A stretch of DNA of 64,000 nucleotides from G963662905 sp963662905 (lineage in GTDB: Bacteria; Bacteroidota; Bacteroidia; Bacteroidales; WRLA01). Below are positions 17,913 through 25,979 of the stretch, one piece after another. Every line of letters starts with the position of its first letter. Within the stretch, counting starts at the first letter, position 1. The stretch lies in the NCBI GenBank assembly GCA_963662905.2, contig CAXXFD010000001.1, forward strand, positions 434,001 through 498,000, read 5' to 3'. Under the pieces are notes generated by a model, which was not told the DNA's origin, did not search any database, and saw nothing but the letters and a program-made list of their open reading frames with translations. Made by a program: the position numbers and the translations under genes.

Positions 17913-18632
17913 TTACCTAATTTTTCTTAAACTATCTCCTTTTAATTCAATTCTGTGGGAAGTGTGTACCAAACGATCTAATATTGCATCGGCAATAGTA
18001 GCTTCACCAATGATATCGAACCAGCTTGCCACAGGTAGCTGACTGACAATAATTGTTGATTTCCGGGCATGGCGGTCTTCTATAATCTCCATAAAATCAA
18101 TTTGTTGCTTTTGTTCCAGCCGTGCCATTCCAAAGTCGTCCAGTATGAGCAGGTCTGTTTTGGCCGTGGTTTCAAAAAATTTAAAGGCCGTTCCTTCAAG
18201 GCGTGCAATTTTAATTTTTTTCAGCAGCTTTTGCATGTTATAGTAGGCTACTTTATATCCCTGCAGGCATGCCTGGTGCCCCAAAGCCGAGGCCAGGAAG
18301 CTTTTCCCGCATCCGGTTGGGCCGGTGACCAATATGGACTGGCCTTTTTGCAGGTAATTGCCCGTGGCCAGACTTGCCAGCAGGTCTTTGCCAAGCCCCC
18401 GGGCCTGGTCTGTGCTGACTTCCTGCAATGCCGCCTGGTATCGGAAGCGTGCGTTTCTCTGCAGCCGTTCAAAACGGTTCTGTTCGCGTTGTTGCTTTTC
18501 TGCTTCAAGGAGTATTTTCATGCCCTCCCCAAAGCTCAGCTCGTTTAGCCTGCCTGATTCCATCAATGCCTGCCATGCGGAGGACATCCCGTTTAAGCGC
18601 AAGCTTTTAAGTTGTGGTTCTATTTGCATCAT
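17913..18632 (-). CDS. istB: IS21 ATPase IstB of element 2
   Basis: This 239-residue AAA+ ATPase has Walker A (GPTGCGKSFLASALG), Walker B (LLILDDFG) and the IstB tail (DAILDRLVHTSHRIELKGDS). It is complete. Its partner istA just upstream is broken by IS66, so this IstB lacks an intact partner within its own element. It shares only family-level similarity with the IstB at 14110-14847, and the two elements have different end motifs, so they are separate IS21 lineages. Confidence 0.9.
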   Translation of the reverse strand: MMQIEPQLKSLRLNGMSSAWQALMESGRLNELSFGEGMKILLEAEKQQREQNRFERLQRNARFRYQAALQEVSTDQARGLGKDLLASLATGNYLQKGQSILVTGPTGCGKSFLASALGHQACLQGYKVAYYNMQKLLKKIKIARLEGTAFKFFETTAKTDLLILDDFGMARLEQKQQIDFMEIIEDRHARKSTIIVSQLPVASWFDIIGEATIADAILDRLVHTSHRIELKGDSLRKIR

Positions 18633-18636
18633 AATA

Positions 18637-20147
18637 TCAGATATTAAGGGTTAACTGTTGTTGTGTATAATAATCTTTGCCCCGTATATTGCCGTGCCTG
18701 GGAAGGGCTTTTTGTGGCGCATTGTTTTGTTGGCCAGCAGTTTTGTTTGTGAGTATGTTGGATATAAAGCGGTAAGTAAACACTTCATTGTCAATTGCCA
18801 TGCGGCAGGCAGATTCAAAAGCAGCCTTATCGCTTGTACGGCAAAGCCTCAGCAGCCCGTCGCAGCTTTTGTAGAGCTGTTCTGCATAGCGGTCAGTGCG
18901 GCCGAACATCAATATAAAGAGCCTGTGCAGATCCTGGCTGAGTTCCATGGCCCTATCAAGATAGTACTGTGGGCTGCGCGCAAGGTGGTGTTTGTGGGCG
19001 GGGCATAAATGTTCCTTACAGGTGGAGTATCCGCCCTGTTTGTAATTGCGCAGGTGCGCCGCTATAAGCTTTTGCCCCAAATATATATCCACGGTATTGC
19101 GGGTATAGATAACCTTGGCCTGTTGGCCGATATGTTGATAAGGCACACTGTAGTAATGCTTGTCACGGCCAAGGTAAATGTGGTTGTTTTGTGCCACTTT
19201 GAGCGAGCAGTAATATTTTTGCTCATAGGGCTGCCGTGGAAGGGGCGCCAGTTTGTTCTTTTCATCTGCAAGGAAACGCTCCTGGCGGCACCATGGCTTT
19301 TGCTGCATACGGGTCTGGTTGTGCTGTTCTACCTTTGTTGCTATTGCGCCGTTTAGCTCATCAAGGCTAAAAAACACCTGGTTCCTGAGTTTTGCAAAAA
19401 CGCGCTGGTAGACCAGTTTTACCTGGTTCTCCACAAGGGCTTTGTCTTTGGGCTTATATGCCCTGGCAGGAACTACGGTACAGCCATAGTGGTTGGCAAA
19501 ATCTTCCATACTGCGGTTGATATCGGGCTCATAGCGGTCTGCCTGGTCAACAGATGCTTTGAGGTTGTCGCTTACCAGTGCCTGTGGTGCTCCGCCCAGA
19601 TGTTCCAAACAGCGCCTTAGGGCATAAAGGAAGTCCTGGCTGCTTTGGCTGGGCACTGCAATGGCAAAGCCATAATCGGAATAGGGCAGGCAGGCTACAA
19701 AAACCTGACAGCTGATCAGCTCGCCTGTCTTTGGGTCGGTATAGCAAATGGTCTTGCCTGTAAAGTCCACAAAAAGCTTCTCAGCGGGTTTGTGGTGCAA
19801 AACCATGGATGGCTTTTTAGCCGACAGGTACTGGGAGAGATGGTAGCAGAACTGGGTCTTGCCATATGGCTTAGCTGTGGTTTCTTTGTATTCCTCCCAT
19901 AGCAAAAGGCGCGTTACGCCTGTTTTTTGCAATTCCCGGGCATAGTGACCAAGCCTGTCTTTAAGGTACTGGTAACGTTCATCCTTATAAGCAGGGCTGC
20001 CTGCATGGAAGAGTGCTTCCAGTTCAGGGTCTTCGAGCTTTAGTAGCTGAGCGGTGCTCTGGCTAAGCGCACCTGCTTTCTTTAAATAGCTCTTTACTGT
20101 GTTTTTGCTTATGCCAAGGTTACGGGCAATAGTCCTGTGTTTATTAC
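18637..20147 (-). pseudogene. istA: 3' part of istA of IS21 element 2, broken by IS66
   Basis: The frame reads NKHRTIARNLGISKNTVKSY onward through the rve core: Asp in FVDFTGKT, Asp in ALVSDNLKAS and Glu in DKALVENQVKL. The C-terminal SVPYQHIGQQ region follows. Its first 14 codons lie at 23075-23114 beyond the IS66. The open frame that seems to continue to 20271 reads into IS66 and is artificial. Without IS66, istA is 516 codons, matching element 1. Confidence 0.88.
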
Positions 20148-21447
20148 GTAAGCCTACAGCGAACAGCATCTTGCATATAACCGGATAATGTTTTAAAGCT
20201 GTCCGGGCAGAAGTTGGTGGAGCTGGTTGGCTGGGTGTTCCTGGATTTTTCCTAATGTTTGCTTGAGCCACTCAAAGGGTTCTACGTTTTGGATTTTGCA
20301 GCTGGCAAAAAAGGAGTAGATCATAGCCGCGTGCTGGGCTGCATTGTGCGAACCGGCAAACAGGTAATTCTTGCGGCCTATTGCTACCGGCCTGATGCTG
20401 TTTTCAACCAGGTTGTTGTCAATGCGCAGCCTTCCGTCTTCAATATAACGGATCAGGCGCCCCCATAATTTCAGGCTGTAAGCTATGGCTTTGCCGATTG
20501 CGCTTTTGGGCGCTACTTTATAAACTTCTTCCTTAAGCCAGCTTTCCATTTCGTTCAATATGGGCAGTGATTCCTTTTGCCGCAATGCTTTGACCTCCTC
20601 CGGCTGCAGTTCTTGCTCACTTGCCTGACGTTCAATGGCATACAGTTTTCTTATCTGCCCCAGCGCATATTCACTGCGTGCAGCATCATTGTCCTTGGCT
20701 TTCTCAAAATACCTGCGTGCATGCGCCATGCAGGCCAATTGGGTGATTTCGGCTTTGTTTTTTAGGTTGTCGTAAGCTGTGTAGCCATCGGTTTGCAGTA
20801 AGCCTACAGCGAACAGCATCTTGCATATAACCGGATAATGTTTTAAAGCTGTCCGGGCAGAAGTTGGTGGAGCTGGTTGGCTGGGTGTTCCTGGATTTTT
20901 CCTAATGTTTGCTTGAGCCACTCAAAGGGTTCTACGTTTTGGATTTTGCAGCTGGCAAAAAAGGAGTAGATCATAGCCGCGTGCTGGGCTGCATTGTGCG
21001 AACCGGCAAACAGGTAATTCTTGCGGCCTATTGCTACCGGCCTGATGCTGTTTTCAACCAGGTTGTTGTCAATGCGCAGCCTTCCGTCTTCAATATAACG
21101 GATCAGGCGCCCCCATAATTTCAGGCTGTAAGCTATGGCTTTGCCGATTGCGCTTTTGGGCGCTACTTTATAAACTTCTTCCTTAAGCCAGCTTTCCATT
21201 TCGTTCAATATGGGCAGTGATTCCTTTTGCCGCAATGCTTTGACCTCCTCCGGCTGCAGTTCTTGCTCACTTGCCTGACGTTCAATGGCATACAGTTTTC
21301 TTATCTGCCCCAGCGCATATTCACTGCGTGCAGCATCATTGTCCTTGGCTTTCTCAAAATACCTGCGTGCATGCGCCATGCAGGCCAATTGGGTGATTTC
21401 GGCTTTGTTTTTTAGGTTGTCGTAAGCTGTGTAGCCATCGGTTTGCA
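20148..21447. repeat. 650-bp tandem duplication of the IS66 left end
   Basis: Positions 20148-20797 and 20798-21447 are direct repeats with an exact 650-bp offset. The first copy starts at the IS66 terminus and stops inside tnpC, directly abutting the GTAAGCC terminus of the second copy. The two copies look identical. The 8-bp target duplication lies outside both. Confidence 0.9.
20193..20797 (-). pseudogene. duplicated 3' fragment of IS66 tnpC
   Basis: This repeats the C-terminal half of the IS66 transposase, from LQTDGYTAYDNLKNK to the end. It contains the catalytic Glu motif NNLVENSIRP and the tail GSHNAAQHAAMIYSF. It lacks the N-terminal domains and the first Asp. The frame can be extended upstream to 20921 only by reading backwards-duplicated IS end sequence, so the start there is not real. 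Confidence 0.85.
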
Positions 21448-22297
21448 AATATCCACTATAGTTTTCCAGCATCTCATCCGGGCCTTCCCGTCCGCGGCCT
21501 TTCCGGTAATCGAACAGGGCCAGTTTTTTAAGCGGGTCGTAATAAACCCAATGATACCCTTTGTGCGATGCCCCGGGCTTGTCTTTGGTCAATACCTTTA
21601 TGGGCGTTTCGTCTGCCATCAGGTAATCGGTCCTCATGATTTCTTTTTTCAGGGCATCGTAAAGCGGTTCAAGCAATCTGCAAACCCCGCTAAACCAACC
21701 GTTTATTGTTGATTCGGCTATTTCGATCCCCAGGCGCTTGAACATCTTGACAAGGCGGTAGAAAGGCAGGTGGTCAACAAATTTGCTGACAGTCACATAA
21801 GAGATCAGGCCTTCTGAGGCATTGCTTTTGGGCAAGGCGCGTGAAGGCAGTTCTGCGCAGATCATTTGGGTGCTTTCGTCCTGGCCTGCTACGGCATAGT
21901 AAGGGCGTATATAACGGATCACACGAAAAGTACCGGGCACATAATCAAGTACTTCGGTGATTTTTACGTTGACCCTATGGGCGCCTTCGGGCAGGTTTTG
22001 GGGTTCGATGATAATTTCATGGCGCGGCAGGTGGGCGGGCAGTTCTAAGCGCACGGGCTGTTTTTTGGACTGCTTTTTATTGCGCGTATAGCTGATCTGC
22101 TCCTTTTCCGGTTCTTTCTCCTGTGCAGGCACGTCGAAGAGCACGCCCTGGTTGGGGTCTGCTGCGATATGCCGTTCGCTTTTGGCTCCATAGATCGCAC
22201 GCCTCAACTGGACAAGTTCATGCTGAAGCAGGAATATCTTCTGTTGCATTGCATCATATTCCGCTTTTGATATAGTTATATTTTCCTGACTTGCCAT
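20843..22297 (-). CDS. tnpC: IS66 transposase TnpC
   Basis: This 484-residue transposase starts with a coiled-coil/leucine-zipper region (YDAMQQKIFLLQHELVQLRR). A central region follows (residues about 60-210). The DDE_Tnp_IS66 core has Asp in YLMADETPIKVL, Asp in LQTDGYTAYDNL and Glu in RIDNNLVENSIRP. It appears intact. The -7 box TATCTTTG lies 5 nt upstream of the ATG (plus strand 22302-22309), so it may have its own promoter and a near-leaderless message. Confidence 0.92.
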   Translation of the reverse strand: MASQENITISKAEYDAMQQKIFLLQHELVQLRRAIYGAKSERHIAADPNQGVLFDVPAQEKEPEKEQISYTRNKKQSKKQPVRLELPAHLPRHEIIIEPQNLPEGAHRVNVKITEVLDYVPGTFRVIRYIRPYYAVAGQDESTQMICAELPSRALPKSNASEGLISYVTVSKFVDHLPFYRLVKMFKRLGIEIAESTINGWFSGVCRLLEPLYDALKKEIMRTDYLMADETPIKVLTKDKPGASHKGYHWVYYDPLKKLALFDYRKGRGREGPDEMLENYSGYLQTDGYTAYDNLKNKAEITQLACMAHARRYFEKAKDNDAARSEYALGQIRKLYAIERQASEQELQPEEVKALRQKESLPILNEMESWLKEEVYKVAPKSAIGKAIAYSLKLWGRLIRYIEDGRLRIDNNLVENSIRPVAIGRKNYLFAGSHNAAQHAAMIYSFFASCKIQNVEPFEWLKQTLGKIQEHPANQLHQLLPGQL

Positions 22298-22301
22298 GAG
22301 G

Positions 22302-22309
22302 CAAAGATA
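22302..22309 (-). promoter_or_regulatory. -7 box TATCTTTG next to the tnpC start
   Basis: The minus-strand sequence TATCTTTG fits TAnnTTTG and ends 5 nt before the tnpC ATG. The same arrangement is seen at the IS630 transposase (10807-10814). Confidence 0.35.
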
Positions 22310-22344
22310 CGGAAGTAACCTCTTGTCTGACTATATTTTAAGTG

Positions 22345-22710
22345 CTATTTACCAACATTTTCATGTGGGAAAAAACGTGGGTATTTCCTTGCATTTTTCA
22401 TGGAAATACCATTGATTATCATTACAAGTTCAGGGTAGTCGATCAGCTGGTGGGAGGCGTGCACAGCAGATGTGTCCGGCAGGTGAAAAGTGCCTTTTTC
22501 GAGCCTTTTATAGAACAGCACAAAACCTCCGCTTTCCCAGCGCAATAATTTTATGCGGTCGCGCTTTTTGTTGATGAACAGGAAAACATCACCGCTCATC
22601 GGGTTTTTGTCCAGTTTGTTGCGCACAATGCCATAAAGCCCGTCAAAGCTCTTGCGCATATCGGTGGGCTGGCGGTACAGGTAATAGCGGCTGGCAGTTA
22701 AGCTGAACAT
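22345..22710 (-). CDS. tnpB: IS66 accessory protein TnpB
   Basis: This 121-residue IS66 Orf2-like protein contains the family motifs YLYRQPTDMRKSFDGLYGIV, DVFLFINKKRDRIKLL and WESGGFVLFYKRLEKGTF. It is required with TnpA and TnpC for transposition in characterised IS66 elements. It starts within one base of the tnpA stop, which suggests translational coupling. It is separated from tnpC by about 47 nt. Confidence 0.9.
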   Translation of the reverse strand: MFSLTASRYYLYRQPTDMRKSFDGLYGIVRNKLDKNPMSGDVFLFINKKRDRIKLLRWESGGFVLFYKRLEKGTFHLPDTSAVHASHQLIDYPELVMIINGISMKNARKYPRFFPHENVGK

Positions 22711-23015
22711 TATTGGCCGGTGAGCGATTTGAGATAGGACAAGGGCACATTGCCCGGCAAGCTGAGCTCGATACCATTGGGATAACGGATATTGACCCCT
22801 GCAGCTGGAATTCCGGAAAGCTCAATGAACCCATGGTCATCAGGCAAGCTTTCTTCCTGTTTAAATTTATGATACCAATAAAGGAAAGTGTGATAGCCGA
22901 TTTTGTGCGATTCGGCAAAGGATCTTTTGCTTTGGCCACTGGTATGCCATTGATCCACCAGCGCTTTCATCTCTGCTCTTCTTTGTTCTTTTTGCATATT
23001 GCTTTTTTGCAGCAA
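22710..23015 (-). CDS. tnpA: IS66 accessory protein TnpA
   Basis: This 101-residue protein has an N-terminal helix-turn-helix (LVDQWHTSGQSKRSFAESHK then IGYHTFLYWYHKFK) and a short beta-rich C-terminus (FIELSGIP ... IRYPNGIELSLPG). The order tnpA-tnpB-tnpC is standard for IS66. The start may be MQKEQRR, six codons in, rather than the first ATG. Confidence 0.88.
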   Translation of the reverse strand: MLQKSNMQKEQRRAEMKALVDQWHTSGQSKRSFAESHKIGYHTFLYWYHKFKQEESLPDDHGFIELSGIPAAGVNIRYPNGIELSLPGNVPLSYLKSLTGQ

Positions 23016-23066
23016 AGTAAGGGAGCTTTAAAAGCTTGTGCAATATGCCTTTTGCTGAAGGCTTAC

Positions 23067-23114
23067 TTTATTACCCTGCTTGTGCATCCTCAATAATTGT
23101 TTTATCTGACTCAT
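23067..23114 (-). pseudogene. istA: 5' end of istA of IS21 element 2
   Basis: The first codons, MSQIKQLLRMHKQGN, form the typical IstA N-terminus and run straight into the IS66 insertion site. They continue in frame at 20139 when IS66 and one TTTATTAC are removed (48 + 1503 nt = 517 codons including the stop). Confidence 0.85.
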
Positions 23115-23198
23115 GGGTTTGGGTTTACCGGCCATCGCATTCTTTGTGTTGGTTATAGCTGGCTAATACTGAAACTTCACGAAAAAGTGACAAAAAAA

Positions 23199-23474
23199 GG
23201 GTCAATATACTCCGGAATTATATTGTGCCCCTCTCTAAAGTGGGTCAACATGCTCCGGAATTCAGCCAGTGCTCCACTGAAAGCGGGTCAACATGCTCCG
23301 GTTTTCTCCATCCTTGTCTCATGAAAAAGGGTCAACATGCTCCGGATTTGGTTGCTTGAAGTGCCTTCTCCCGTTTTAGGGGGGTCAGTATCCGCCGGAT
23401 TGGCAGTCTTTGATGGCTTTTTATTGCTGTTTATTTCAGCCGGTCGGGTGGGTCAGCTTAGTCCGGAATATCCA
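23199..23474. repeat. iterated terminal binding sites of IS21 element 2, istA side
   Basis: Six copies of GGGTCAnnnTnnnCCGG begin at 23199, 23242, 23285, 23329, 23382 and 23450. The spacing is 43, 43, 44, 53 and 68 nt. They are followed by the terminus. Multiple terminal repeats are a known IS21 trait. The array is longer than the two copies at the other end. No gene lies in 23115-23474. Confidence 0.8.
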
Positions 23475-23954
23475 TGAGCCTGTTGGAATAGATGGATTTG
23501 AAATTTCAATATTCAATACAGCTTGTAATGTGGGCTTAAACTCATACCCCATCTCTTGCATAAAGCCCTCTGCTTTGTCCCCTTTTAGTGAGATTTCTAC
23601 ATTAAACCCCAGTCCATTGGTCAAAGGTGGCGTATCTGACGGTAAATTATACTCTCGCGCCAAATCCCACTCTGATTTGCCAAACATACCATCCGGACCA
23701 AAATATTCCCAGCCCTCACCATCAATTTTTTCCGCATCAGACTCACCTTTGTAGGTACTATTATAATACATATCTCCTGTCAGTACATTTTGGTACCAAT
23801 CATAGTTAAACCCACTTGGGTCAATATATTTCAAAGGGTTATTGAGGCAGTATGAATAGGGGTTGTAGTTAGGGCCGTATTCGGTGTTTTGCACCAACCA
23901 ACTGTAACTCCTTCTCAAAAGACCTGAGCGATATGTTATGTTTCTGTTTACCAT
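23475..23954 (-). pseudogene. N-terminal part of RHS tip cassette 2, split by IS21 element 2
   Basis: The frame begins MVNRNITYRSG at an ATG that overlaps a lipoprotein-remnant stop codon. It encodes the end of the RHS core (NTEYGPNYNPYSYC ... IDPSG) and a pre-tip module (NYDWYQNVLTGDMYY ... GFMQEMGYEFKPTLQ) nearly identical to cassette 3. It continues to SNPSIPTGS at the TGAGC target site. The remainder is at 17470-17822. Confidence 0.85.
23797..23884 (-). repeat. RHS core/tip border repeat, copy 3
   Basis: This is a near-identical copy of the 88-bp border segment also found at 16625-16712, 25208-25295 and 26716-26803. It differs from the others at two positions that I could see. Confidence 0.85.
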
Positions 23955-24027
23955 ATCATTGTCCAGTAAACTACAATATTTTCTTTTTCAGATGTTGCAA
24001 AGCCTTTGGAGTAGCCATGTTTCCAGT
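23948..24027 (-). pseudogene. 3' remnant of a third immunity-type lipoprotein gene
   Basis: It encodes NWKHGYSKGFATSEKE ... YWTMIW and a stop. This is the C-terminus shared by the lipoproteins at 15276-15974 and 16776-17507, and it is nearly identical over 80 bp to 15276-15355. Homology ends abruptly at about 24027, where unrelated sequence begins. It is a scar of cassette replacement between the membrane-type and lipoprotein-type cassettes. Confidence 0.75.
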
Positions 24028-24060
24028 TCCTTTCATGATTATTATTCAATAAAACACCTT

Positions 24061-24080
24061 AAGCCCGATTGCTCGGGCTT
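24061..24080. terminator. hairpin between tip cassettes 1 and 2
   Basis: AAGCCCGA (24061-24068) and TCGGGCTT (24073-24080) pair around TTGC. It follows the stop of the membrane protein gene at 24086 on the minus strand, and probably ends the cassette 1 transcript. The T run is stronger on the plus strand. Confidence 0.5.
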
Positions 24081-24085
24081 TTCTG

Positions 24086-24460
24086 TTATTCTAAAATATT
24101 CTTTGTGATATCTGCTTGCAAGAACAATGCTAATAAGCCTATCAAAAACAGCAAAGCTGTTAATGTAATTGAGGCTACTTTACTATTAAACAATTTAGGT
24201 TTCTCTTTTACAATACGCTTTCCTTTTCCAGTCCTATAGTAAGCTAAATACATTAAGGCTGTTATTAAAACGAAGATTCCTATCATTTCCCATTTTCTCA
24301 GGGAGATATTCAATACATAAGCAAAAGCCACATTTACAATACAGTTAACAATTAGCGATAGTGTAAAACTCAATGTAAATATTACAGTTGAGTGTGGCTG
24401 ATTATCTGGTAATACCTTTGTGTAAAAAAGGTAATAGTAATAATAAAATACATTCATCAT
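24086..24460 (-). CDS. small membrane protein, putative immunity for hydrophobic tip 1
   Basis: This 124-residue protein has about four predicted transmembrane segments (near residues 24-48, 55-72 and 92-115, plus a hydrophobic N-terminus). It has no recognised domain. Its start overlaps the stop of the upstream tip gene by 4 nt, which implies translational coupling. It occupies the same place relative to its tip as the membrane protein at 25559-25966. A multi-pass membrane protein paired with a glycine-rich hydrophobic tip is consistent with immunity to a pore-forming toxin. That role is inferred. Confidence 0.65.
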   Translation of the reverse strand: MMNVFYYYYYLFYTKVLPDNQPHSTVIFTLSFTLSLIVNCIVNVAFAYVLNISLRKWEMIGIFVLITALMYLAYYRTGKGKRIVKEKPKLFNSKVASITLTALLFLIGLLALFLQADITKNILE

Positions 24461-25449
24461 TGTCCATAATTATTATAGAAGTAATACCAAGCACCTTCGT
24501 TGGATTGAGATGGAGGGCCAACCTTGCTTTCCCAACGGTCATACCAAAAATTAAACTTAAATTCTTGATACGCATCAAGGGTAGTTACGGCTCGTCCTAA
24601 TTCCCAACCAACGCCCCAGGCAGCACCATAAAGTCCGCCAAAGGTAGACACACCAGTAGTACCTAATTCTGCCAACATCCAACCAGTACCAATTTCTCCA
24701 TTTATACGTTGGTCGATTGTTTTATAACCACTGTATAATCCAACAATACGTCCAGCCCATTTAATAGAGTTGGATGTAGATTTACCAAACTTGTTCTTTC
24801 CACCGGTAAATCCATTACCACCCCAAGTTTGTTTATACATTTTGAAGTTCTTTCCCATCCATGTTCCATAAGTTTTGCTGTAGAACATTTCGCTACCAAC
24901 CGAGGCTGCTGCACCTGCATAGGCTTCCCAACCTGGACCGCCCCCTTGGGAACTGGCAACCATCCCCCTTTGCTGCGAAATACTTAAACCATCCCCCACA
25001 CCCTCCATAAGCGATATATCAGCAGAAAAAGGTGAAAACATCAAGCCAGCTTCCTGTCGAAATGAGAGCAAAGAATTATCAAGCATAAAGCCCAAATTGG
25101 CATGTTCGTATTCCCATTCTTCGCCCCATTGCGCTTGAATATCGGGCAGATCCTCCGCTGTTAATTCACTATTGAAGTAATACTGGCCTGTTATCCCATT
25201 ACGGAACCAATCATAGTTAAACCCACTTGGGTCAATATATTTCAAAGGGTTATTGAGGCAGTATGAATAGGGGTTATAGTTGGGGCCGTATTCGGTGTTT
25301 TGTACTACAGGGTCGGGCGAGAGGAAACGGCCTTTCCAGGGATCGTACATGCGTCCATTCATAATGATCAAGCCAAACAAATTCAAATGCTCGTGCATGG
25401 TATACTTTTGGATTGAAATACTGGTGTACTTTTCGATGAATATAAACAA
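24457..25449 (-). CDS. displaced RHS tip cassette 1 (glycine-rich hydrophobic putative toxin)
   Basis: This is a 330-residue orphan RHS end. Residues about 18-80 repeat the last part of an RHS core (MHEHLNLFGL, GRMYDPWKGRFLSPDP, then the border repeat to DPSG). Residues about 80-165 form a pre-tip module shared with the full-length RHS protein (NYDWFRNGITGQYYFNSELT, FSADISLMEGVGDGLSIS). The final 160 residues are unique, with glycine-rich hydrophobic helices (AYAGAAASVGSEMF, GGLYGAAWGVGWELG). That composition suggests membrane insertion. No signal peptide was seen. The true start may be the ATG of MHEHLN. Confidence 0.7.
   Translation of the reverse strand: MFIFIEKYTSISIQKYTMHEHLNLFGLIIMNGRMYDPWKGRFLSPDPVVQNTEYGPNYNPYSYCLNNPLKYIDPSGFNYDWFRNGITGQYYFNSELTAEDLPDIQAQWGEEWEYEHANLGFMLDNSLLSFRQEAGLMFSPFSADISLMEGVGDGLSISQQRGMVASSQGGGPGWEAYAGAAASVGSEMFYSKTYGTWMGKNFKMYKQTWGGNGFTGGKNKFGKSTSNSIKWAGRIVGLYSGYKTIDQRINGEIGTGWMLAELGTTGVSTFGGLYGAAWGVGWELGRAVTTLDAYQEFKFNFWYDRWESKVGPPSQSNEGAWYYFYNNYGQ
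25208..25295 (-). repeat. RHS core/tip border repeat, copy 2
   Basis: This is identical, as far as I can see, to 26716-26803 of the full-length RHS gene. The identity extends outward to cover about 25185-25333. It is a candidate site for homologous exchange of tips. Confidence 0.88.
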
Positions 25450-25558
25450 TTTTCTAATACAAAGCCGTTTTCGTTTTTTATGGTTTCCATTTAATGCAAA
25501 TTTTGTATAGCCCCACTGAAATAGTGAGACTTTGTGTTTTAATATTTTTCTGTTCTTA

Positions 25559-25966
25559 TTAACTTAATGTTCCATATAATATTGCTGAAATAAACGCTCC
25601 TAATGCAACTACAATCGAATAAATAAGCGCTATTCTATTTTTAGGATTAGGATATCTCTTAATAATTTTATTATATCTTCCATTATAAAAGATGAAAAAG
25701 TAATTTAGTAATGCAAATGGCAAAGCAAATTCAATAGTAAATGCTGAAAAATTATTCAGCAATGTTCCTGGGAAAATATTAATACTTATAAGCGGAAAAT
25801 TCAAGATGTCAAAAAACTTCAACCATATAAATATAATCCACCAATTTAAAGCATGTATCCAAGTAATATAAATTAGTAGTGTGATTTTCCAATCAGTTCT
25901 GTTGGGGTGATGCTTTTTGAAACTAAGAATAGCATCTGACCATAATAAATAATAAAAATTGTCCAT
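25559..25966 (-). CDS. membrane protein, putative immunity for the full-length RHS tip
   Basis: This 135-residue protein has about four hydrophobic segments (ITLLIYITWIHALNWWIIFI, then about 55-75, 78-95 and 112-132). It starts 13 nt after the RHS stop codon, in the classic position of an immunity gene. No domain was recognised. It does not obviously align with the 124-aa membrane protein of cassette 1 beyond topology, as expected if each is specific to its tip. The function is inferred from position and from the hydrophobic nature of the adjacent tip. Confidence 0.65.
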   Translation of the reverse strand: MDNFYYLLWSDAILSFKKHHPNRTDWKITLLIYITWIHALNWWIIFIWLKFFDILNFPLISINIFPGTLLNNFSAFTIEFALPFALLNYFFIFYNGRYNKIIKRYPNPKNRIALIYSIVVALGAFISAILYGTLS

Positions 25967-25979
25967 GTCTTAATCCTCC

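Larger units (their letters stand above)
20148..23066 (-). mobile_element. IS66-family element with an 8-bp target duplication
   Basis: The ends read inward as GTAAGCCTACAGCGAACAGC and GTAAGCCTTCAGCAAAAGGC, the GTAAGC start usual for IS66. TTTATTAC flanks it at 20140-20147 and 23067-23074. It carries tnpA, tnpB and tnpC in IS66 order on the minus strand. The first 650 bp are tandemly duplicated, so the unit proper is 20798-23066 (2269 bp). Confidence 0.92.
17823..23474 (-). mobile_element. IS21-family element 2, interrupted by IS66
   Basis: Terminal repeats are TGCATATTCCGG (17823-17834) and CCGGAATATCCA (23463-23474). The 5-bp target duplication is TGAGC at 17818-17822 and 23475-23479. The element carries istB and a broken istA. 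An IS66 element occupies 20148-23066. Without IS66 and its duplicated 8 bp, the element would be about 2.7 kb, a normal IS21 size. Confidence 0.9.

Noticed and set aside
20148..20271. N-terminal extension of istA (MAQANIRKNPGTPSQ...)
   Set aside because: These codons come from the IS66 end. The genuine istA start is at 23114, on the far side of the IS66.
20193..20921. A separate 242-residue gene similar to tnpC
   Set aside because: It is made by the 650-bp duplication; its first 40 codons are out-of-frame IS end sequence.
23199..23474. CRISPR-like array of short repeats with roughly 43-nt periodicity
   Set aside because: The repeats match the inverted motif at the opposite end of the IS21 element and end exactly at its terminus, so they are transposase sites. 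There are no cas genes.
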